NCBI GenBank assembly: GCA_948567375.1
Contig: OX419756.1
Coordinates: 47,408,552 to 47,472,551 of the forward strand
Direction of reading: 5' to 3'
Source: Lunularia cruciata
Lineage: Eukaryota > Streptophyta > Marchantiopsida > Lunulariales > Lunulariaceae
Length of the DNA stretch: 64,000 bases
A program made the position numbers and the translations under genes. Positions 12,828-25,560 of the stretch are shown here, piece by piece. The notes beneath the pieces were generated by a model. The model was not told the DNA's origin, ran no database searches, and was given only the letters and a program-made list of their open reading frames with translations. The first letter of the stretch is position 1. Every line of letters starts with the position of its first letter.

Positions 12828-12932
12828 GCTACTTGGGCTTAGCCCATTTTACCCTTTTGTCGCATCCTTGTACGGCTTCTTAATGGGTCTCCCCATCCTT
12901 CGTGTTTTCTACGCGGTCTCCTTTCTCGTTTC
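12828..12932. repeat. Dispersed repeat copy A (shared with 35473-35555)
   Basis: Shares TTGGGCTTAGCCC near its start and TTAATGGGTCT..CC..TCCTTCGTGTTTT.TAC..GTCTC near its end with the segment at 35473-35555, in the same orientation. The 3' part resembles an LTR terminus, so this may be a solo LTR fragment. I could not define ends or a target duplication. Confidence 0.55.
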
Positions 12933-13320
12933 AGTGCAACAACAATCTACACACTGAAGCTATGTGTACTGTGTGTGAATATTGATATGTTGTTTCTTAC
13001 AGTGGAAATCTTGGTATAGTAGTTTCTTTAGTAAGATAGTGATTGTATCAACAGTCGTGTTCTGCCGGAGTATGGAGGAGGATGGACGAAATGGACTGGG
13101 GGGGTATGGTGGCCACTCAGCAGCCGAGACTGTAGGGCAAAGGAGGAAGAGGATCGATGGTTTAGTTTCCGATGGAACTGAGAAGATATGGACGGATTTG
13201 TGGAGGAAAGCGGAGACTGCTTGAATCGGCGAAAAGAGACGCAAGACGTGAGAACCACGAAACGCCAGAGCAATTCACTTGAATTGCACTTGAATTGCAC
13301 TTGAACGCACTGACTAAGAG

Positions 13321-14945
13321 ATGGATCCGGAGACGGAGAGGCACTTAGCGGCTATGATAATGGAAGAAGCCACTCGTTTACGAAATCAGGCGGAGCGGGA
13401 TGGGGTGGCTGCGTATTTAGCCACACCTACGGTGCGGGGTCGCCCTAATCCCCAGTTTCTTCAGGCCACTGTTCGCAGCATTCAGCAATGTACAGTATCT
13501 GCCGTTTCACCTGATTTCTTGAAGCTGTCAGTTGGAAGTTTCAAGACGAGTACTAGGCTCGTGTGGTGAAGGTTGTACGTAATTGCAGCCGTGAAAGTGT
13601 CAGGTGTTGAAAGTATAATGGTCTTTGTCCGTCCCTGCGTCTTTCTCCTCTCACACGAATGCAACCCTAGTTGTTTCTAATTTGTCCATTTCTCTGGTTT
13701 TTTTTGTTGAACTTCGTACTCTGTAATCTCCTTGATTTCTCGATGATTGCGGTCATTTCGCTATGCGAATTCCCACTTTACACATGTCTGTTGTTGATTC
13801 TATTCACTTCGTCCTCTGTCCATATCTGGTCGTGATTCCACTTGGAACCTGATTTGTTTGCCGGTGGGTCTGTTTTCTGAACCAAAAGACTCCGGAGATG
13901 CATATCCTTTAGCCCTGATGTAGGAACTTACTATGTTCGTTGCCATTGCCATTAATTTTACGTATTTCAGGAGGTGAAGTGTCGGAGGGAAAGTTATTTT
14001 CTTTTGGTTGGCTATTCTGTATACTAAGTTTCCTGTCAGTGCTTTCAGTCTGAGAACTACGAATTTTGCATGTTTCCAAAGTTTCGTTCACTCCTTGCGA
14101 GGGTGAACTGTTTCTTTGTTGAGTTGTAATTTCTGCCATCTCCACGGTTTCACAATGATTCACGTCTCTGTCGGATTTCCGCTTTTGTCATATGTGTCTA
14201 TTAGTTGATGTAATTATTACTTTCGTCCTCTGTCCACATCTGGCCGTGACCTGAACTGATTTGTCTGTCTTACACTGGAAGAAACCGGAGATGGATAGGT
14301 TCTAGCCATGATGTAGAGCCTTCCTCTGGTCTTCGGATTTGCCATCAGGCTATACATATTTCTGGGGCCGAAGAGCCATGAAATTTATGGGCTCCTGTTT
14401 ACTAAGATTTCTGTGAGTTTTTCATTGTGCGACCTATTGGTTTCATGTTTGTCAAGTTGTTGGATTGTCATCTTACCAACATTCATTCCTTCAATCCGGG
14501 TGTTACCTGTGCCGCCTTTGCGTTGTTGATGCAGTTGTCTTTATTCTGAAGGTCCCTTTGGGCGTCTTGGGGCCCTGTGGACTGTAAATTCCATTCATCC
14601 GATTTATCCCGGAACTCGAGTTATATAGCACATGGCAGAAAATGGGTAAGAATGCATCGAGTCTAGTTAGTAGTGTTATGCCGTGACTGTGTAGAACCAG
14701 TTATCCTCTAACCAATGGTATCATCTGTTTGCATGCAACGCAGCTAACAGAATTGTTGAAGTCAATGAGATGTGGCGGCGAAGGTCCGTGGAGCTTCACT
14801 GGGACCATGAGAAAGGGAGACGACATAACAAAAGCAGGGATGACTCACACTGCCAGTCAAATGATAGAAGCTTCGACGCTGATCCAGAGGATATAAGAGA
14901 TGATGGACTGGGAGACGAGGAACTCGAACAGTTTCTGCACTCTAG
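13321..14945 (+). CDS. Conserved plant protein of unknown function, 3' end lost in gap
   Basis: Two exons are visible, 13321-13489 and 14744-14945, joined by a GT-AG intron of about 1.25 kb; the second ends at an AG/GTATGG donor. They encode the first 123 residues. The N terminus is the conserved plant block beginning MDPETERHLAAMI, with EEATRLRNQAERDGV, VRGRPNPQFLQATV and, across the splice, NRIVEVNEMWRRR. An acidic stretch ending DEELEQFLHSR follows. I recall a plant family of roughly 200 aa with this layout and a basic Gly/Arg-rich C-terminal end; no function is known to me. That last exon is not in the sequence before 15158, so it must lie in the N-run or beyond. The start is the first ATG of the block. 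A 50-codon frame at 13072-13224 could be an upstream ORF in its leader. Confidence 0.7.
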
Positions 14946-15158
14946 GTATGGCTCCTTGAATGTTGGACATCGACATGTCATCTGCTTCAGCCTTTGGTGA
15001 TCGTCATCTCGGCTCTTGGTTGCTTATCCCAGAGTTGCGGGCCTGTTCCCATTCAAATCACTAGTCTGACAGATTTTTCTCTTTTCTGATCAAGCGTTAG
15101 AGATATCTCTACAAGTTCGGAGCCACTTTTACAGCTTGAGATTTAGTGTCTCTGTATG

Positions 15159-15358
15159 NNNNNNNNNNNNNNNNNNNNNNNNNNNNNNNNNNNNNNNNNN
15201 NNNNNNNNNNNNNNNNNNNNNNNNNNNNNNNNNNNNNNNNNNNNNNNNNNNNNNNNNNNNNNNNNNNNNNNNNNNNNNNNNNNNNNNNNNNNNNNNNNNN
15301 NNNNNNNNNNNNNNNNNNNNNNNNNNNNNNNNNNNNNNNNNNNNNNNNNNNNNNNNNN
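15159..15358. other. Assembly gap (200 N)
   Basis: Exactly 200 N. The 3' exon(s) of the gene on its left and the 5' two thirds of the CDP-DAG synthase on its right are both missing. The real missing sequence is therefore probably kilobases, and 200 looks like a placeholder length. Confidence 0.95.
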
Positions 15359-15547
15359 GGGGAAATTGAGGGTTAGTAGTGAATGCTTAACGAGAGCATA
15401 TTTTCCAATGAAAGGAATCCTGACTGCAGTGATCCGTGCGGTCCTTGTGATGGCATGGGATTGATTGATAATCGTAATGGTCACCAGGTATCATTAGCCG
15501 GTTCCGCTTGTAAAACTGAGTGGCTCACATATACGTTTCTTTCTCAG

Positions 15548-16451
15548 GCTTTTGGTAAAACACCTCTAATCGCTGTTAGTCCGAAGAAGACACTAGAAGG
15601 AGCTGCAGTGGGCTTAAGCTCCACGATTGCAGTGACAATTTTGCTCTCTAAACTTTTCCAGTGGCCTTCTTCAATTTTTAGGTTGGTATTGACCAGCTGT
15701 ACTATGACTGTGTTTTTCGTATATGCATCATCCTTCATGTCTAGTACATGGACATATTCTCATCGGCCTTGTGTAGAGGGAGCATGTTTCTGGTGGCTAC
15801 TTTATTAGTGGCCTTCTTCAATTCCTAGGATGGTAGTGAGCAGTTATATTCTACTGGTGTCTGATTTCATAGTTTCAGTAAATGCATTCAATACACGTAA
15901 ACATTCTCATCAGCTCGTATTTAAGTTAAGTATACGTTACTCGTGGTTGCATGTTTAGAGAGGGACTTCATGATTGTATAGAGATTTCTCCCGAGTGCTC
16001 ATGCTATGCATATTTCCTAAAACTTGCTATTTTCCAAATTTTCGTTGCCAACAGCTCCACGGTATTGGCCGTCCTTGTATTCGTGTCATCTCTCTTTGGT
16101 GACTTGACGGAGTCGATGATAAAGCGGGATGCAGGTGTGAAAGATTCAGGACAGCTCATCCCTGGCCATGGTACTGTGTCCACCCTCTATCACATTTCTT
16201 TGATTTGTAACCGGTCATATCAATCATTTGACATGCCACTGCGGAGACAAGGGGATAAAGTCTTCCGCAGTTCTTTCACTATATCTACTACACCATACCG
16301 TTTTTCAAGGTCACAACTTGTTCTATGTTCACTAAGAGATCAACTGGATGTGCTTGCAGGTGGGATTTTGGATCGGGTGGATAGTTACATATTTACAGGA
16401 GCCCTTGTTTATTCATTTGTGAAAATTGGACTGCCACTATTTGGCGTTTGA
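15548..16451 (+). CDS. Phosphatidate cytidylyltransferase (CDP-DAG synthase), plastid type, last three exons
   Basis: Exons 15548-15681, 16055-16170 and 16360-16451 join in phase (GT-AG introns) and give the C-terminal 113 residues with stop TGA. The enzyme makes CDP-diacylglycerol from phosphatidate and CTP, the precursor of phosphatidylglycerol. The CdsA signature is visible: FGKTPLIAVSPKKTLEG, a membrane segment, then the S-x(3)-R-x-x-K-D-x(3)-K-D family pattern in MIKRDAGVKDSGQLIPGHG and GGILDRVDSYIF, with a final hydrophobic helix. Ending soon after DRVDSYIFTGAL matches the bacterial/plastid branch (Arabidopsis CDS4/CDS5) rather than the ER branch. Roughly 250-300 upstream residues, including any transit peptide, are missing; they should lie in or before the N-gap. 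Sequence 15359-15547 reads as intron. The donor of the first visible exon is duplicated 149 bp downstream. Confidence 0.85.
15659..15957. repeat. Degenerate ~149-bp tandem duplication across a splice donor
   Basis: AGTGGCCTTCTTCAAT followed by a (T/C)TAGG(T/A)TGGTA-like donor context occurs at 15659 and again at 15808. Similarity continues patchily, for example ACATTCTCATC near 15752 and 15902. The first copy is the real end of the CDP-DAG synthase exon. The second keeps an AG-GATGGT in place of the AG-GTTGGT donor. Confidence 0.6.
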
Positions 16452-18820
16452 GAGCATTTATTATCTGAAATTTATTGTTGGAGCGAAAGAGACATATGAA
16501 AGGAAAGTTCTCACCAGTTATTGTCTGGGGTGCTGTAAGAGAATTTGATCACCTCGTTCTTACTCGAGTCCAACCAACCTCTGATAGCCGGATTGCGGCA
16601 GGCAAATCAGATATAGTGAAGGAAGGTGTGATCATTGTATTATTGCTCCCCACTTAGCTCTTACCAAAATACTTCCGTTTTACGGGTGTTCTTTGTATAA
16701 ATTGCAGCGGTCGACTGTGTCCGCGCTGCAAGTCTTGGGAGTGATCATTGGTGTGAAGGTCGTTGACTTGTGAAACCCATGTGAAGTGCCATTTATGAGC
16801 TAGCGCATAGTGCACGTATCACTTCCATCTAGGTGGTAGATCAGCAGCCTGTGTACAGTCATGGTCTCAATTCAATACCGTACACTACGGTACTCATGGT
16901 TCAGAGGAATTTCGAGATTTCCAGTTGATGTACTTCACTTGCTGAACTTTAAGACTAACCTACCTCTGACTTTCTTTGCACATTTAACATCTACCTACTT
17001 ACCAATCACATCTTGCTGTTATGCTACCCCACAACGATAACTGGAACGGGAACGACGCCGCAGTACGTGACAGAGGCTGGGGGTGAGGAGATGTTTCATC
17101 TTGCGTCCGAGATGTTTGAATCAAAGTTGCTCACGTGCATGCGGTTGTGGTGTTGAATACCACCTTCCAGTAAGATTATTTTTTGCTGCGAATTTGAAGG
17201 TAGCTTCACTCTCCAGTCAAGGGGATGTATGAGGACTTCGTGAGCAACCCCTTACACAAAGTTCGGTCACTCGATCCATACTCTTTAGCACTTTGAGTTT
17301 TGAGCACTCGGAAAAAGAGAAGATACTTTACACTTCAAATTCCCCTGCAGTAGATGCTAATAACCACTCCACATAGAAACCGGACTTTCGAAACTCCACT
17401 TGCGATTCTCGATAACTATGTCGTTTTCCTTGTTGGTTTGTTTAGGACGAGCACTTTGACTGCAAAACCCTTAGCCGAATTTATCACACTACACGGTTCA
17501 AATCAGCAAGGGCATGATGTTTGTCTCATCAAAAGCTTGTTTACGTGAAGGAACGATTGGTACGAACTCGTGAATAAATGCAACTGTCCGGCTGAGGCTG
17601 CGATTGTGGTAAGGGCTCCTTGAGAGAAAAGTCCACGTTGTGAAGTAAGTATATAGTATCGTAAATACAATATGTTTTGGGGCAATTATCACTCAGAAAG
17701 AAAATAACATGCTAAATGTTGACATTTAGAGCTTTTCCAAGTGGACGGGTATTTCTCTGGAGACGGTATCTTTTGGTCAATGCAAAATTTTTGCACCTTG
17801 GACAGATTTTGATCATCAATTTCCTTTTTCCCTTTTACATTTTGTTGAATTTAGAAATGGTTAATTATCCCTTGTAATCACATCTTGATGGAATAATCAA
17901 TACCACCTTGAACATGAAGTTCCTAGCTCATTGGCAATGAAGATACGAACTTGTCTGTTTAAAATGGCATGGCTCGCAAGCCCATCTCAAATAGGAAACA
18001 AAATGAAGGATAATTATACTACCAAACTCTTAAGTTGGCTACCCCTAACAGGACCGGTAGAACGAGGCCAATGAACGTCTTTCTTTCTCTCTTCTATAAG
18101 TAACCTGCATTATCATTAAAGAGACCGTGTGAACAATCAAGATTGTAAAACATATGTGATGATGTTTACAGATCATGGACCGATTATTTAGTATAGGGCG
18201 TTTCAGATTTAGCTTTTATGGATTTCGTAAACATCCGTAAATTAGTTTAGCAACTCGCTGTAAAATTTTATGGCCAGGTGGGGGAGCACAAAGGGTTTTT
18301 GAGCTAAAATTCAGTAGAAAAGTTTATGCGTAATCTAGACCGTGAATGAGCCTATGAATGATCTAAAATGTGACTCGTGTGGTTTTATGTTACGGGTGAA
18401 ATTCCCGAACTGTAGAAAAACTTATGGGTAATCTAAAACGTGATCTGTGTGTTTTCACTAGTTACAAGATTATCCACAATTTGAAAATTGACAATTTGCT
18501 CGAAAATTACAATTTACAAGTTATTCTCACTACTTGTCAATTCTTCTTTATGGATATCCATAAAATTATGATATAATTTTATGGAAATCACTAGAATACG
18601 TAAATATCTCGTCAACTTTAAATCTGAAACCCCTTATGTATCAAGTTCCTATATTCGTGGTCGAAATAAGTAAGAAGAAGTAATATATCATCTTCTTTCT
18701 GCTCCAACGCAATCTTGACTATTCTCCTTCATGAGAACAGTCAAGATTGCAGTATTATGTACAATATCTCTGGGATCATCCATCCTCCGCAGTTTGAATG
18801 AGACTTCTCTGAAGAAGAAA
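16452..18820. other. CDP-DAG synthase 3' flank and intergenic sequence
   Basis: Presumed 3' UTR, then AT-rich spacer. Between 18200 and 18480 the phrase ATCTAAAA(C/T)GTGA..TGTGTG.TTTT and GTAGAAAA.CTTATG.GTAATCTA recur in diverged form, an old duplication. No open frame with conserved motifs and no RNA gene seen. Confidence 0.45.
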
Positions 18821-19050
18821 AATCTATCAAGGAATGACATGCAACATGCATGAACACTTGATATGGGTCTATTGTCTTTGATCGATCTTTATATACACGT
18901 CGCAGCTTTTCGTTGTCCTCGCCCAACCTCACCTCACCGGATCTATCAAGAAACATGAATGAACACTAGATACAACTTTGTTGTATTCCTTCAATCTTTA
19001 AATGCTCATCTTCCTAGCACAACCTTACTTCACTGGGTGGCAGGCAAATT
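18821..19050. repeat. Degenerate two-copy tandem repeat, ~119-bp period
   Basis: ATCTATCAAG(G)AA..ATG.ATGAACAC begins near 18822 and again at 18941. Each is followed by a CTT.GATC/CAATCTTTA..T segment and a CCTAGC/GCCCAACCT.AC.TCAC.GG end. Copies are clearly diverged and the segment is non-coding. Confidence 0.55.
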
Positions 19051-22000
19051 CTCCCGTTTGCTTATCACACTCATGATGTAGGCAGGCTAGCCCCACCTCA
19101 CTTCTCATACGAGGCGGTGCCTCCGGATGTCAGTTTGCAGATTGCGGAAAGGAACTCTTGTGTACCTATTGAGAATAGGTAGTATCGATGGCCCTTTCAA
19201 TCATCGTTTATGAAACGTTCCTGTATAATGCAGGTAGGGTTTACAGAGTTGCAGCTGTAGCTGACGCCATGAATGCTAGTAATAGCTTGATTCTGAACAC
19301 TTCTGAGTACCGTGCATCATGTTGATTATACAGCATACTGGCGTGGATAAAATGGGAACTTGGATGTCGTTAGACTGCTCTTCAAGAGCAGGTGCGGGAG
19401 CATGCACGAGGGAAGATACGTACGTACACAACATTGTTGGAGAACTTGAGACCTGAGGCAATTAAAGAGCACCGAGAAGGAGCACGGCATTCAGGTGCAA
19501 GATCTGCTGTATCATGCAGCAAAAGACGGTTTGTGTGGGCGAGGCCTGGCTGGAGGCACTTGTATTCGACTCACAGATTACATGCTAGTTTAAAATGCTG
19601 GCCTCAATCAGTGACGTATAACAGGATGCCTTTATCTGAAGAGTAAGTACGAGTAGTAGTAGTAGTAGCGGACAGTGGAGCTTTGGCAGTGATCGTACAT
19701 GTATGTGCAATTCAGTGTCTCCTAATTATAAACCTATGGTTTCCCTTCCAACTAGGTTGCGAAGGCTCCCTCACATCCTCGTGTGTTGAAGTTTTATAAT
19801 ACCCACTTCAGATGCTTATACAGAGGACTCCTTTACATTTGCAATTCGCAACAGGATGGAGATGCTCCGGTTGTTTCTATGTTACCCTTACAGTAAACCA
19901 TCCGCCAATAAGAAGTTCCACAGTGGGGTGCTTGGTTCGTCCCATGTGACAGGTTACCGTATTCGAATAGGAAACTGCAGAGTGGATACCCCGGGTTTGT
20001 TTTCATCTGAGATGCATGTCAATCACAATCACAATCAGAATGTGAAGATCCAAATCTTTACGATCAAAGAAAATAGGGATCCACATCTTTAAAGCGAGGG
20101 GCTTTAGGTTCAGAGGAAGACAGATCGGTCCTCTCACGGGAAGTGCTGCATAACTCAAACATCAACAAGAGCGTCTCTCGTTGTGGGTCCATGTTTAAGG
20201 TTCTTAACGAGACAAGATGACTCAAATTGATAACCTCCACCTACTGAAGTTATTGACAACGACTACGCTTCCATCACTGAAATTATCTTGTCTGCCAGTA
20301 GATAACTCAGGAAATTGGTCTGGTGATACTGCATTGTTCTCGTGGGTGAATCGATTTGCAGTCTGGGATTTCCTTACCGTTCAACTATACCATTATATAG
20401 CTTCACTAGCATAGGGTGCATCACAGATTCAAACGAAGAGGATGGGAAATAAGTTATCAATATATGTTCCAAGTACATCAAAATTGTCAGGCTGAAGGAA
20501 AATATCTGATAATTTGAATATCGTTAGAAACTTATGCTGTGCAAATTCTCAATTCTTATGGATTTTCGGGATCATTTTTTGGGACACAATGGTCCTTATA
20601 AACTTGTGTGCTGGTGCACCTAATAATTCTCTGAGAACTTCAACGGTTGGTCGCTCTCTTTATTTACTTCATGCCTTATCCTTATCTCGTCTACTATATA
20701 GGTTATATGGATCGTTTCTAGAAGGCAATCAATTATTTGGTAGAAGGTTATTATTTATTTATTTATACCTTACATCGATGATGATGAGGTGGACAAAAAA
20801 CATGAGCCATGTGATATTTTTGTTCATAAACGGATTTATTAACACTTTCCTTAACCTATTCTTACACAATATAAGGTGCCTAGCATGATATGTATGTAGG
20901 TATATAGATTTTGTTTCTTAAAGTTCTAATATCATAGATGAGTCTATTTCACTATTTGGTGTGGATAACATCACAAATATGAGAAGGATGCAGACATAAG
21001 AACTATAGATACATCTCGAAATAACATACAATTTCTTTCAGGATAGGAGTGAGTTGTGACATTAAATTAAAAAATAAAATTATATACTCTAAAGTATAAA
21101 GATGTTCTCTCTCAGTATTTCAAATGGGCATATCTCTTCCACGGACTGAGTAGGTAAAAGAATATCATTTAAATTAAAGTATTAGACTGATGTTTAACTT
21201 TCAGGTGATTTCATAAAGTGATCTACTTATATTACTACTACAAAAAAGAAAAAAGTGTTATGGGGACTTTTATACCATTCAAAGATTGCATACTTTTTTT
21301 TTCCTCCGATAAGATTTAAATTGACTATATCCTCAATAGAATTAACTTACAACACCATCTAAAGACCACTTACTCATATGTTTCTCATAATTCATGTTTA
21401 AAGACCTGGAAAAAGTAAGTTCCATCGTCTTTATTTTTTGGATTTGCTAATTTTGGTCATAGTCCTTCATATATGGTTATTAGCAAAACTAAGGAAAAAT
21501 ATGAATAAATCATCAATGCAATTGCAGCTTTCTGTTAATGCATTGTTTCCCTTATGGAGTAAATTCAATGTTCCTAGGATGCAAATAAAGCAATCAAGGG
21601 TCGGTCAAGTTTCCACCTATTCGATTTTTGTAACGGTGTACGTCGGTCTCCCATGACTTTTGAAACTTCTTAGTTATGTGCACAAAAAATTGCAGCCATA
21701 CAAGCAAAAATTCCTACGATTCTTACTTATGATCCTTACTTATCGAGATCACAAGATTCAAAACTAAAAAAGTCTACAAGAAACGGGAGTTGGTGGACCT
21801 AAATATACCCAGATAGTATCTCTAGTTATCAAGCTCTTTCTAAAACAATGGTTTGCTCTTCCATATAGAGCAAGTTACTACTAAGGTGAAAGAAACGATT
21901 CTAGAAAATAACATGATTTGACCCAAAAAAAAAAAAAAAAACAGATATCTTGAACTAGTTTCTGACTATCATATTTCAAAAGATATGGATGAGTCGATAA

Positions 22001-22290
22001 TTAATACAAAAAGTAATTAAGGGCTGGGTTACTGCCTTTGAATTTTCCCATGTTTTCACAATCTTTTCACAATCATCTTCTTCTTCATTAACTTTGCAAG
22101 GAGTGTGGTCCTAGTTTTAAGGTTTCATTTTATTCTTTATTGGCCATGCCTTAGGTAATTGTTGGCTCCTAGTTATTAACCATGAAGTCAACTACTAGTT
22201 AACTCACACACACTTAGGAGCATTGATGCCCCTCTACTTGATAGAGTTAAGATACTCTCATGGGAGGAAAGGCCTTGAACATGGTTCTAA
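19051..22290. other. Intergenic sequence, no gene recognised
   Basis: Open frames of up to 124 codons (20514-20888, plus) are Leu/Phe-rich by base composition and show no family signature. A 17-nt poly-A run lies near 21928. A GTAGTAGTAGTAGTAG microsatellite lies near 19651. No RNA gene seen. Confidence 0.4.
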
Positions 22291-22299
22291 GCTTCACCT

Positions 22300-22965
22300 T
22301 TGATTGACTACTTTTGATTTACTTTTGCGTAATTTACCAATACATTATGATTGAGGTTAGTTCTCACACATCTAGTGCTCCCGGGACCAATGCATATATG
22401 ATTCCCCATATGACATTCAAGGGATACACCTTTTATGATGTGCATTAGATAGGGAGTACACCAAAATCTATGATGCAGTTCAAGATACAATCACTGGGTT
22501 CTTATGAGCCACATAGGGCCTAGATCAGATTGAGTGATGGTTGGATCTATGAAGACCACATATCCATCCAGTGCGAGTAGATATTATTACTTTCATGGAT
22601 AATCATCACACATTGCATGATGTGGGGGCGGCAAACCCTCTACAAGCAAAGTCATTGGCACGTGCAAGCATACAAGCAAGAGTAACACCGACCATTGCCT
22701 TTAGGGCCATGGAGTACCACTATGCACCCTGACTATCCTCTTATACCTTTGTCCCTCTAGCAATTGAGATTTTTGTACGTGTATACAATTTGATGGTCTC
22801 TTTAGGGGATATAGCATGGAGTTCTTTGCAGAGGAAAGAGGTATGTGCTGTCTCTCCAACCATGCTGACATCTTATTATCAATAGTGTGTTTCAGTCACT
22901 TTGCAACATGCTTAGGCTTTGGATCTTCATCTACAAGCAGTTGTAGGAGACACACCCAACACTAC
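22300..22965 (+). mobile_element. Relic of a non-LTR (LINE-like) retrotransposon C-terminal region
   Basis: Translated with tolerance for stops, 22600-22965 shows the order seen after the RT of many plant and algal LINE-like elements. There is an ANPLQAKSLARAS-type block, a spacer ending in FVPLAIEIF, then about 35 residues to a CVSVTLQHA.AL.LH end. At least three stop codons interrupt it, so it is dead. The earlier part, 22300-22560, is compatible but weaker. The same domain occurs, better preserved, at 34215-35310. I identify it from remembered motif order, not from a search. Confidence 0.45.
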
Positions 22966-25420
22966 TAGGGTACTCTTTCCCACTTGAATGCCATACTATT
23001 GGTGGACCTCTACCACATAGTTTAAGAGAAGACTACATTCACTTAGTTTTTTAGGTGTGTGTGTTGTCGGTAAGCTTTTTCCCTACAGTACCTGCGGGTC
23101 ATATTTCAGTTTATCTTTCTTTGCAGCTTGGGATTGATGGGCCTTGCACTTTTTTTTCCCTTTCGCACTTGTTTGTGCCTTGTACTCCTTTCCCCCTTTC
23201 CTTCTGGGACTCTCTATATATATATAGAAATAAAGTTAACCGAGATAATAACATCCCGAGATCTTACAGTTGTATGACATAAACTCTTTTGCACCACAGG
23301 TGAATATTAATTCAATGTTAATCTAAAGGCATGAGGACTTTCAGAGGAAGTCAAAGCATGTGAAGAAAAAGAAGAATCCATAACAGTGTTCTCCTTCTAA
23401 TGGGACCATATCCAAAATAAGACGAACTTCGATATTTGTGATCAATTCGATAAAGTCACTAGTGAGCTGAACTAGGTAAGGTATAATATGTTATCGGAGC
23501 TTTTCCTTGACCTATGTGGCCTAAGTGTCGACATATATTTGGGTCTATATCTTCATATCCATTGATTTGATTAGCAGCTATATCACAAAGGAATCAAATT
23601 CTATTGTACATGCTCGAAAGAATTCTCCGCATGTGTGATTAAGTTTCTATTAAAAGAGTTGGTTAAAGAAGAAGAGAACGAGCAGAAGAAGGATGCGGTA
23701 TCTCAAGAAAAAAACACCCAGAAGAATAAACTTATGAGAAAAACGTCACACGGCAGTAGTAGTAACCACAAGACACAGTACACACGTTTTTGACGAAATC
23801 CAAGTAGATGGAATCCAACTGAAGAATGATAGTTCAGAATTTGAAGGGCTGACTTATTTAAGATTACTTATGTACTGTAATTGGCAATGGGAGAAAAACC
23901 AGTTCAATGAACCGGTTCTGGTTTCTTTCTCTTCAGAGATCAAGCAAACAACCATTTGATTCTCCACATCATTGAGACCGATTTTAACTCAATTTGATGC
24001 TTTGGAGAAAATAAGTGAATAGCAACAACGAGCAGAGAGTCAAAGGTAGACGACGAGATAAGAGAACGAAGACAAAAGAAGTATTATTAGATGGGGAAGT
24101 ATCAACTAGATACAACAGAAGTGAAGAAGTTGTCAAACACTTGAATTTGGAAGGCGAATGGAGACGACGAAGAGCTCGAGAGAAAGTGAATATTTATCCA
24201 TTGGCAATGTCAAAAGGATTGTGGCGATGCTTGGGCTGATCTGAATGTGCGGGTGGTTGGGTATGAACGAAGGGAGGGCAAGTCAATGCTTTTCGCAGCT
24301 CCAGTCAAGGTGAGATGGTGGTAAAAGGACGAGCTGAGCGTAGCAGGTACGATACAGTCAATCGAGGATACACAATTGGTGTAAGTTGCAGACTCCGTGT
24401 AGGAGGAAAAGATCAGTGGAGGTGGGAACTATGGGAGAATCCCGATAATACAAGTCAAAACTCGCTACCTGCATTTATTGTCGTGTTTGCGTTCTCACGC
24501 TTGGGAGATCCGATCTGGCATCATCTTGTCATAGGAAACGAGTGCATCTTATGGCATCTGGTTGATGATGGGTCAACTATGTCACTACTCTCCACAGCGA
24601 CTATTGACTTTTCCACACTTATGGACCTCCCCATCTTTACTTTCTGTCCCTCAGATTGAGTAGTGTAGTTGTAGTGATATTAGTGTTAGTGTTGTACAGT
24701 AGGGATTATGTAGATTGTACACACCGTGTTGAATCGTACTCGTTGTTTTTGTTGATGTTGAGCCTGTCATCATTCGTCCGCCTCTCACAAGGATTGGATT
24801 GTTTGCATTCTTCTGCGGGTAATTTCATTGCAAGGCCGTGCACCGAGCTGCAATACATGCTTCTTTGCTTCCCGTTGAAAATTATTGAAGACTATAGGCG
24901 AAAATTCATCAAGTCACATGAAATGAATAATCAATCCCCTCGCCTCTACACAAGAACATACCTCTAGGTATAACATTTTGTTCCGCCTACTTTATCAACA
25001 TGAAATCTGATCGGATGCGTGCACGAGGTATATAAATTTCCAAGTCTTCTAATTCCACTCTTTTCAGCTTCTGGAGTTCGAAACGAATCGGCAAGAATAA
25101 AGGTACACTTTTGAACAAATTAAGGAGGACAGTTTAGCTCGATCTACAGATAGATTATCGCAGTGCTGTAGCTGCCCAGTCAAAACAAGGTGAGGACAAA
25201 GGCTGTCGGCCACTGCTCCCGAGATCGAAGAGCACAGTTTTTACTGTCTGTCTAGAAACGTATTATGCAAGCAGCTGCTGCTGCTTCTCGGACTCTGGAC
25301 CCCATCTACTGCTACTACGGAAGCGAGCGCCAGCTACAGTACACGTCCCTCCCCTCCTAATCTATATATCTTAAGACGTAAAATGCAAGCTTCTCGGGGC
25401 ATGAGCCTTCTCTGGCTCCT
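22966..25420. other. Spacer with unrecognised open frames
   Basis: Frames at 24015-24239 (very Arg/Lys-rich) and 24315-24659 (114 codons) lie on the plus strand close to each other. They match no family I know and show no splice-supported extension. A short TATATATATATA run lies near 23217. I do not call a gene. Confidence 0.35.
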
Positions 25421-25427
25421 GTCACAA

Positions 25428-25560
25428 TGCCATTTACATCAGCAGAGCGCTGGACTAGTTTCTCTGAAAGGCTACCGTAGCATTCCTTACGGTCTGGATC
25501 CAGCGAGAATGCCATTTACAGCAGCAAAGAGCCGGCCTGGATTGTTTGTCGGAAAGCCTA
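25428..25560. repeat. Diverged direct repeat, ~78-bp period
   Basis: AATGCCATTTACA(T/G)CAGCA.AG begins near 25433 and again near 25509. Each copy continues through a GG.CT.G.TT.(C/G)T..GGAAAG(G/C)CTA segment. It lies in the distal 3' flank of the minus-strand WRKY gene and has no coding signature. Confidence 0.55.

Noticed and set aside
12720-12960. Solo copia LTR between TGTTATAG and the ACA end
   Set aside because: Plausible ends can be drawn, but no target-site duplication flanks them and the second copy at 35.5 kb does not confirm the boundaries.
15136-15484. Open frames running through the N-run
   Set aside because: They exist only because N codons are not read as stops; there is no sequence evidence.
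24315-24659. 114-codon plus-strand frame as a gene
   Set aside because: No recognisable domain, no splice-supported extension, and adjacent frames are equally open by chance.
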